The notes beneath the pieces were generated by a model. It saw only the letters and a list, made by a program, of their open reading frames with translations, made no database searches and had not been told where the DNA came from. From NCBI GenBank assembly GCA_004005435.1, contig RZWH01000001.1, positions 682,001 to 746,000 of the forward strand: DNA of 64,000 bases. The letters run 5' to 3'. A program made the position numbers and the translations under genes. The stretch is from Rhodobacteraceae bacterium CCMM004. Lineage in GTDB: Bacteria; Pseudomonadota; Alphaproteobacteria; Rhodobacterales; Rhodobacteraceae. Positions 59,119-64,000 of the stretch are shown here, in pieces (the first letter of the stretch is position 1; each line of letters starts with the position of its first letter).

Positions 59119-60915
59119 ATGAATCGGAAACACACGGCTATCGCCGTGCTCTTGGTGGCGCTCTTCACCGCCATGCTGGGTACGGACACGGCCGCTCAAA
59201 GCGTGAACTGGAGAGAGCAATACGATCAGAGCTACAATGCCTATCTCTGGCAACTGAGGTGGATGCGCATTGCCATCATGGTGCTGTCGGCTGCGGCAGG
59301 GTTCGCCCTGGGGTGGTTTATCTCTCCGCAAGCGCGGCGGTTCCGCAAGGTGGTCTTCGCGATCCTCGCCGTTCTGGCTGTCGGGATCGCCATCCTCGAC
59401 CATTCTGTTGTGGGTTGGGGCACGGCGCTTCTGGTTGCCTTCGTCGGCTTCTTCGCCGCGCTCGGATACTGGATCGGCCGGGGCATAAGAGCCCTGGGCC
59501 GGGCGCCCACGACATTCGGTTCGGCCAAGTGGGCAACCCCTGAGCATTTGGCCGAGCGCGGGCATCTGGGCGGTGAAGGCATCATGCTCGGGACGATCTT
59601 CGACGGCGAGGCGGAGAGGACCATCACCTACAAGGGCGACAGGCACGTGACCACGGTCGCGCCGACCCGGTCGTGGAAAGGTGTGTCGCAGATCATTCCC
59701 AACCTTCTGAGCTACACCGGTTCTGCTCTGGTGATCGATCCGAAGGGTGAACTGGCGATGACCACGGCGGCGGCGCGTAAGGCGATGGGCCAGGACATCG
59801 TTCTGGTCGATCCCTGGGGGATCGCGACGGAACAGACCGGCTGCGAGGCGGCCCGGTTCAATCCTCTGGACTGGTTGCAGCCCGGGGACGCCGACATGAC
59901 GGAAAACGCCATGCTGCTGACCGATGCGATTGTCAAACCGCCCGCGCAAAAGACCGATCCGTTCTTCCGGGAAGAGGCCAAGGCGATGTTGCAAGGCCTG
60001 CTCATGCACGTGGCCCTGGACGAAACCTATGAGGGTCGCCGGTCCCTGGCCACCGTGCGGCAGCAACTGCTGCTCAGCGGGCCGGACATGAAGGCGCTGT
60101 TCGAGCGGATGGCGTCCTCGCCGCATCAGGTGGTGTCGAGCACCGGTGCCCGCAGCCTGCAGAAGGACGAAAAGCTGCTCTCCAATGTGCTGGCCTCGGT
60201 GCAGGCGGAAACGCACATTCTGGACAGCACGCGTTTGCAGGAGGCGCTGAGCGCGTCGGACTTCCGGTTCGAGGACCTGAAGACGAAGGCTATGACGGTC
60301 TATCTGATCCTCCCGGCCGATCGCCTGGAGACTTTCAGCGGCTTCCTCCGGCTGCTGGTGCAACAGGCGATCACCGTCACCGCCCGCAACATCGATGTCA
60401 AACCGGACAAGCCGGTGCTGTTCCTGCTCGACGAGATGGGCGCCCTGGGTCGCTTGACGATGGTGGAACAGGCTTATGGCTTGATGGCGGGCTTCGGTAT
60501 GCAACTCTGGGGCGTGGTCCAAGACCTCTGCCAGCTGCGCCGGATTTACGGTGAAGACTATGAGAGCTTCATCGCCAATAGCGGGGCGATCAGCTATTTC
60601 GGGTCGCCGGACCGGCGGAGTGCCGAGTATTTCTCGGCCCTGTGTGGCGTGACGACGGTCTGGAACCTCAGCTCCGCCGTGGCGCATGCCGTGTCGTCGA
60701 CCTTTTGTCAGGGTCAGGGTTCCGGCAAGAGCCGGACGGAGACGGATACCCGGGCGGCGACGCAGCGCAAGCTGGCCTATCCCGACGAGCTGATGCGTCT
60801 GCCGATCGACCATCAGGTGATCCTGATTGAGAACACCGATCCGATCCTGGCCAAGAAGCGGCGGTGGTTCGACGACCCCGTCCTCAAGACCAAGGGCGTG
60901 AACCTGCACCGCTGA
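59119..60915 (+). CDS. VirD4/TraG-type coupling protein with altered Walker A
   Basis: A 598-residue protein with an N-terminal signal-anchor (about residues 5-25) and further TM segments (MRIAIMVLSAAAGFALGWFI and VGWGTALLVAFVGFFAALGY), then the ATPase domain. The P-loop reads APTRSWKGVSQIIPNLL: where the family has Gly, Trp186 precedes Lys187 (codon TGG, one base from GGG). The VVIDPKGELA and FLLDEMGALGRLTMVEQAYG (Walker B) motifs are normal. Coupling proteins bring the relaxase-DNA complex to the type IV secretion channel. If the Trp is real and not a sequence error, ATP binding may be damaged. GGGAAGGACAGC precedes the ATG. Confidence 0.85.
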   Translation: MNRKHTAIAVLLVALFTAMLGTDTAAQSVNWREQYDQSYNAYLWQLRWMRIAIMVLSAAAGFALGWFISPQARRFRKVVFAILAVLAVGIAILDHSVVGWGTALLVAFVGFFAALGYWIGRGIRALGRAPTTFGSAKWATPEHLAERGHLGGEGIMLGTIFDGEAERTITYKGDRHVTTVAPTRSWKGVSQIIPNLLSYTGSALVIDPKGELAMTTAAARKAMGQDIVLVDPWGIATEQTGCEAARFNPLDWLQPGDADMTENAMLLTDAIVKPPAQKTDPFFREEAKAMLQGLLMHVALDETYEGRRSLATVRQQLLLSGPDMKALFERMASSPHQVVSSTGARSLQKDEKLLSNVLASVQAETHILDSTRLQEALSASDFRFEDLKTKAMTVYLILPADRLETFSGFLRLLVQQAITVTARNIDVKPDKPVLFLLDEMGALGRLTMVEQAYGLMAGFGMQLWGVVQDLCQLRRIYGEDYESFIANSGAISYFGSPDRRSAEYFSALCGVTTVWNLSSAVAHAVSSTFCQGQGSGKSRTETDTRAATQRKLAYPDELMRLPIDHQVILIENTDPILAKKRRWFDDPVLKTKGVNLHR

Positions 60916-60989
60916 TCTGATTGGCAGCGGTTGCGAAACCCGCTGCCGATCTCCTCTCCATCCCCGCCCGCCATCCAAGGAGCTATCCC

Positions 60990-61820
60990 ATGGACGATAC
61001 CGACGACGACAAAGGGCAGCCGATCACCCAGCCGGACGGCAGCCCTCTCCGTGACAAAGACAATGCCGCCATGACGCCCAAGCCGGACTTTGCGCAGCAA
61101 CCGGCGCCGAACCTCGCCCCTCCGGGCATGGGCGGCATTGTATCGAGACGGTCGAACCCTGCGCCGCAACCGCAGCCGACACAGGTGAGAGACCTGCAAA
61201 TCGGGCCAAGCCAGCGGTCGGCCACCGGCTTTACCACGGATGGACGGATCGTCAGCATGCCGGGCTACAGCTTTGTTGCCCATCTGCGGGACACACCATC
61301 GTCGCAGGCGCTGTATAATGGTCGCATTGATCAGCTGGTGCTCAAGAAGGACGATCAGATCATTGCGCGGTACAATGTCGGCTGGCGGGTCCCGCCCCGG
61401 ACCGTGACGGACAACATGGCAGTCCATCGCATCTGCACCGGCCTCGATGACAGTCTGGAGCATGCGGCGGCGAAGAAGGAATCTGCCATTGCCGTGAAAC
61501 CGGGCGAGCCGCTCCGGATGGAAAGCGGCGCCTATCAGACCGATGGCAGCCTTGTGTCCATGCCCGGCTACAGCTTTGTAGCGCGGATCGAGCCCGAACG
61601 CTCGCAACAGGGGATCGAAGGCGGCAAGATCACTCGACTCGATCTGCGCAAAGACGGTGCGACGGTGGCCAGCTTTAATCGAGGATGGGACAAGATGCCC
61701 AAGACCGCCGAACAGGTCGAGGCGGTCCACCGCATCCGACAGGGCTTTGGCGATGTCCGTCCCACGCGGTTCCAAGGCTTCGACACCGCGAACAGCAAAG
61801 ACCACGGGCACAGCCGCTGA
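60990..61820 (+). CDS. Unknown protein with internal domain duplication
   Basis: A 276-residue protein (AAGGAGCT upstream of the ATG at 60990). After a Pro/Gln-rich N-terminus come two homologous units, about residues 85-165 and 185-265. Shared marks are IVSMPGYSFVAHLRD versus LVSMPGYSFVARIEP, RIDQLVLKKDDQIIARYNVG versus KITRLDLRKDGATVASFNRG, and MAVHRICTGL versus EAVHRIRQGF. Each unit is predicted beta-rich. No function recognised. The gene follows the TraG gene and may be part of the mobile module's cargo. Confidence 0.7.
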   Translation: MDDTDDDKGQPITQPDGSPLRDKDNAAMTPKPDFAQQPAPNLAPPGMGGIVSRRSNPAPQPQPTQVRDLQIGPSQRSATGFTTDGRIVSMPGYSFVAHLRDTPSSQALYNGRIDQLVLKKDDQIIARYNVGWRVPPRTVTDNMAVHRICTGLDDSLEHAAAKKESAIAVKPGEPLRMESGAYQTDGSLVSMPGYSFVARIEPERSQQGIEGGKITRLDLRKDGATVASFNRGWDKMPKTAEQVEAVHRIRQGFGDVRPTRFQGFDTANSKDHGHSR

Positions 61821-61856
61821 CAGCGATGCAGCCCTCTTAGGAATATGATCCAATGG

Positions 61857-61884
61857 CAGGATAGCAGTCCAATATGCTATCCTG
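61857..61884. promoter_or_regulatory. 10-bp inverted repeat before the 116-aa gene
   Basis: caggatagca (61857-61866) is perfectly inverted as tgctatcctg (61875-61884) around 8 bases. It overlaps a possible upstream ATG at 61874 and ends 10 bp before the preferred ATG at 61895. It may be an operator for autoregulation, or a hairpin ending transcription from upstream. Confidence 0.5.
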
Positions 61885-61894
61885 TCAGTCTGTT

Positions 61895-62245
61895 ATGGAT
61901 CACATCGCCTTCATGAAGCATCTCCGAGACCACGAAGCCCGAGACCCGGATCGCGTGTCGACAGCCCGGGCTTACAAGAATGCCGCCGGGATCGACGAGC
62001 TGATCCGCCTGCCGCAGCCCAGCTGGGACTATGTCGACTGGCTGGAAGCCGGGGGCGATATCAATTTCGCTGAATGGGTTCTGCACTGTGAGGCGAACCC
62101 CTGCGATGGCTTCACCCTGTCCCACCTGCTCATGTACTGGCTCTGGCTCGACGCCTGCCGCCGCTACAGCCAAGGCCTCCCCACCTACAGCCCGCATCCC
62201 CCGGAGGGCTACGAGACCTACGCCGAACCCGCCAACGATGCGTGA
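61895..62245 (+). CDS. Small unknown protein of the island, 116 aa
   Basis: A 116-residue protein from MDHIAFMKHLRDHEARDPDR. An in-frame ATG at 61874 would lie inside the inverted repeat, so 61895 is preferred. It is rich in Trp and Tyr (SWDYVDWLEAGG, LLMYWLWLDACRRY) with a C-terminal Pro/Tyr-rich tail. No family recognised. It is convergent with the methyltransferase remnant. Confidence 0.55.
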   Translation: MDHIAFMKHLRDHEARDPDRVSTARAYKNAAGIDELIRLPQPSWDYVDWLEAGGDINFAEWVLHCEANPCDGFTLSHLLMYWLWLDACRRYSQGLPTYSPHPPEGYETYAEPANDA

Positions 62246-62355
62246 AGGGTGGAAGCCTAGAGCGGAGTTCGGCACAGCCCTTCTATCGGCGCAATGCTTT
62301 GGCATATTAAAGCTGAACTTGATCTGGCCGCCGGTTTGAAATCTGGCGACCCATT

Positions 62356-63736
62356 CTATATTGGCATCAACTCTGAAATGGCAATGTCCATTTCTGCAAG
62401 GATATTTGCCTCAATAAGCGAGTTTGATATCTTCTTTCGCGCCGCCTGAAAGCGTTCCGGCTCATCGATTTCCACTGACGCGGCAATCCTCTCGGCACGG
62501 GCGACGATCGCAACAATCCTCGCCTGAGCATTGTTTTCAGCGTAGAACTTCGGAATATCTAAAGAAACCATAAGCTTATCAAGGTCACGCTTTCCGAATT
62601 GACCCTCTGCCTGTAAATGCTCAACGCGCTGGTGAAGGAGGGCACTATTCAGAATTCCGCTAAGGTATTGTGCTTCCTCTTTTGATCTAGCTTCGGCCCA
62701 ATATAGTTTGTGATCGATCACGACGCGGGGATCGGAAATAACGGCTGCAACCGGGCGAACTCCTGCTTTCGCGTAGACAACCCTGTTTGCAGCCAACGGG
62801 TATTGCGCAGTCAACTTGCCATAGTAATCAAGTTGTTCTTTGAGAGTCATACGACCCGAGCCGTTGGAGTCCCAAAGGCGCTCTGCATCCGCCATCCAGC
62901 GGGAAACATGTGAAAAGCCATCACTCATGGCCGCAGATGAATCCATCAGCTCATCGCTATCAGGCTTCAAGGGGAGAATACAAAGATGCGTCGTCAACAA
63001 CCGAAACTGAGCGATGGACGTACCGAGCGCCACTTGATGCAGAAATTCTGCTTCGATGTTACCGGTAAGGCCCGGCAGGTCTTTCCAAGGTTTCTTGTCC
63101 TGGTTGCTTACGCGGCTTCGCACGAGAGGCGCGCGCCGGTTTGATCCAATTCTTCCAGACGGTTCTTCTTCCACGAAGAAGAACTTTCGCGGCGTGATGG
63201 TCGCTCCCTGTTTGAACTTTCTCTTATAGTGCGCATGTCCATTGAAAGCTGACTTCGGCGCCGTGTTGGCGACCACGGTCAAGTGCTTTCTGGCGTCAAT
63301 CAGGTGACTGTCGCGCATCGGTAGCTCGCCCGTGTATGCCGTGATAGCACTAAGCGGCCTACCGGGATCAGACACTCGGGCGGCGAACAGAACGCATGAC
63401 GGAACCGGGAACAGCGGTTTCACCGAACTATCGAATTTCCAGGCTTTCGAGAATTCCACGCGAACATTTTCAATGTCGCCTCTTCCAATGAAGGAACCCG
63501 TCATGAACTTTTTAAACTGACCACGCGACAATGCAGCCATAGGCATAACGAATGCGATTTTCCCGCCGACATCCAGATATCGCTCAGTACAGCGCACAAA
63601 AAAAAGGCTGACAAATCTTGATGTGTAGCTTGCCTTCCACCGACCCAAATATCTCGGCTCTGACATGCAGCCTTGAAGCGCCGCTACATATCCGATCCCA
63701 TGGAATTGTATTTGAGCCACGGAGGGTTCTCGATCT
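62356..63736 (-). pseudogene. N6-adenine DNA methyltransferase remnant (3' part), frameshifted and fused to an IS
   Basis: The 454-residue frame ending at 62356 reads as the C-terminal part of a large adenine methyltransferase (GGKIAFVMPMAALSRGQFKK, then a target-recognition-like region and a helical tail). Its catalytic motif IV lies just upstream in another frame as ENPPWLKYNSMGSDM followed by a stop; a single-base loss near 63688 separates the two. Further upstream the sequence turns into an IS3-family transposase, so the N-terminal two thirds with the SAM-binding motif are absent. A member of an Eco57I-like or defence-system methyltransferase family is plausible; the exact system cannot be told. 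Non-functional as it stands. Confidence 0.75.
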
Positions 63737-64000
63737 CCTCTCTCATCTTCAGGAGCTTTGCGCCGCGGCCATGATAGACATCGGCCGGTGTCAGGTTGGC
63801 CAGGCTCTCGTGGTAGCGATGGTGGTTGTAGTGGTCGACGAAGGCGCTGATCTGTCGTTCCAGGTCGCCGCCAGGAAGTAGTTTTCCAACAGCATTTGGT
63901 TCTTCATGGTCTGGTGCCATCGTTCGATCTTGCCCAGTGTCTGAGGATGATGCGGTGCGCCATGGACATGACTCATGCCCTCGTCTAAGAGGTAATCCGC
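63735..64000 (-). mobile_element. IS3-family transposase fragment (OrfB C-terminus), frameshifted and truncated
   Basis: The minus-strand frame runs off the window edge and includes HVHGAPHHPQTLGKIERWHQ and TMKNQMLLENYFL. Then a single-base loss near 63867-63872 shifts the frame, and the rest continues as DLERQISAFVDHYNHHRYHE, SLANLTPADVYHGRGAKLL. These are the DDE integrase C-terminal motifs of IS3-family OrfB. The normal C-terminus is missing: after KMREEI the sequence becomes methyltransferase (ENPPWLKY), so the IS end is lost. The rest of the element lies outside the window. Confidence 0.8.

Noticed and set aside
63684-63920. A single fused transposase-methyltransferase gene as a real product
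   Set aside because: The open frame is a chance junction: both partners are truncated and frameshifted, and it stops right after methyltransferase motif IV.
1-64000. tRNA genes, rRNA genes and CRISPR arrays
   Set aside because: Intergenic gaps were read for T-loop motifs and regular repeats; none was recognised by eye, though a covariance search was not possible.

Overview
The window looks like the chromosome of a high-GC alphaproteobacterium, most likely of the Rhodobacterales (Roseobacter/Rhodobacter relatives). The reasons are gene content and order rather than any marker RNA: a Tad/Cpa Flp-pilus locus with Asp-Trp pilins, a BMP-type nucleoside ABC operon ending in punA, a TauE plus TIGR02186 pair, and an NfuA-rimI-tsaB neighbourhood. 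No rRNA, tRNA or CRISPR array was recognised.

Layout. 1-7168: housekeeping genes (VOC fragment, class IV aminotransferase, two unknown membrane-associated proteins, UspA, DUF1624 membrane protein, NfuA, tsaB, GNAT). 7358-14366: nucleoside uptake operon (BMP binding protein, NTF2-like protein, double ABC ATPase, two tiny coiled-coil/TM proteins, two permeases with a LysE gene between them, purine nucleoside phosphorylase). 14441-16107: TauE/SafE exporter plus TIGR02186 protein. 16506-18597, minus strand: lytic transglycosylase and a UbiA prenyltransferase whose N-terminal HAD-like region has lost its catalytic motif. 18928-30074: Flp pilus locus with three small pilins (two almost identical over 148 bp), cpaB, secretin cpaC, OmpA-like lipoprotein, cpaE, cpaF, tadB, tadC, two TPR lipoproteins and the prepilin peptidase. 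A GT-C-like membrane protein and an AAA+ ATPase follow. 33109-33230 is a nested hairpin array. 33253-37085: DEXH helicase and a disulfide oxidoreductase. 37220-42026: a CheB-CheR-PAS-histidine kinase, an overlapping single-domain response regulator, and a Crp/Fnr regulator. 42397-49096, minus strand: three tightly packed genes for predicted exported proteins (WD40-caspase, MEMO-CapA fusion, MORN repeat). 49162-54179: LysR regulator divergent from dabB-dabA, an energy-coupled inorganic carbon uptake system.

From about 54.2 kb the content becomes accessory. A two-gene unit (109-aa protein plus a predicted HEMNH/ExxxD zincin) is followed by an ArsR-SRPBCC-GFA operon with a broken GFA gene, then a mobilisation module (small ORF, MobC, relaxase, TraG coupling protein with an altered Walker A), two unknown proteins, a broken adenine methyltransferase and an IS3-family transposase fragment fused to it at the right edge.

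The two best candidates for undescribed systems are the exported caspase/MEMO-CapA/MORN operon and the 109-aa protein/zincin pair. A dispersed inverted-repeat element (two copies whose inverted ends both span exactly 121 bp, perhaps a third remnant) and the hairpin array at 33.1 kb are the most notable non-coding structures. All functions are inferred from reading motifs by eye; no database search was run.
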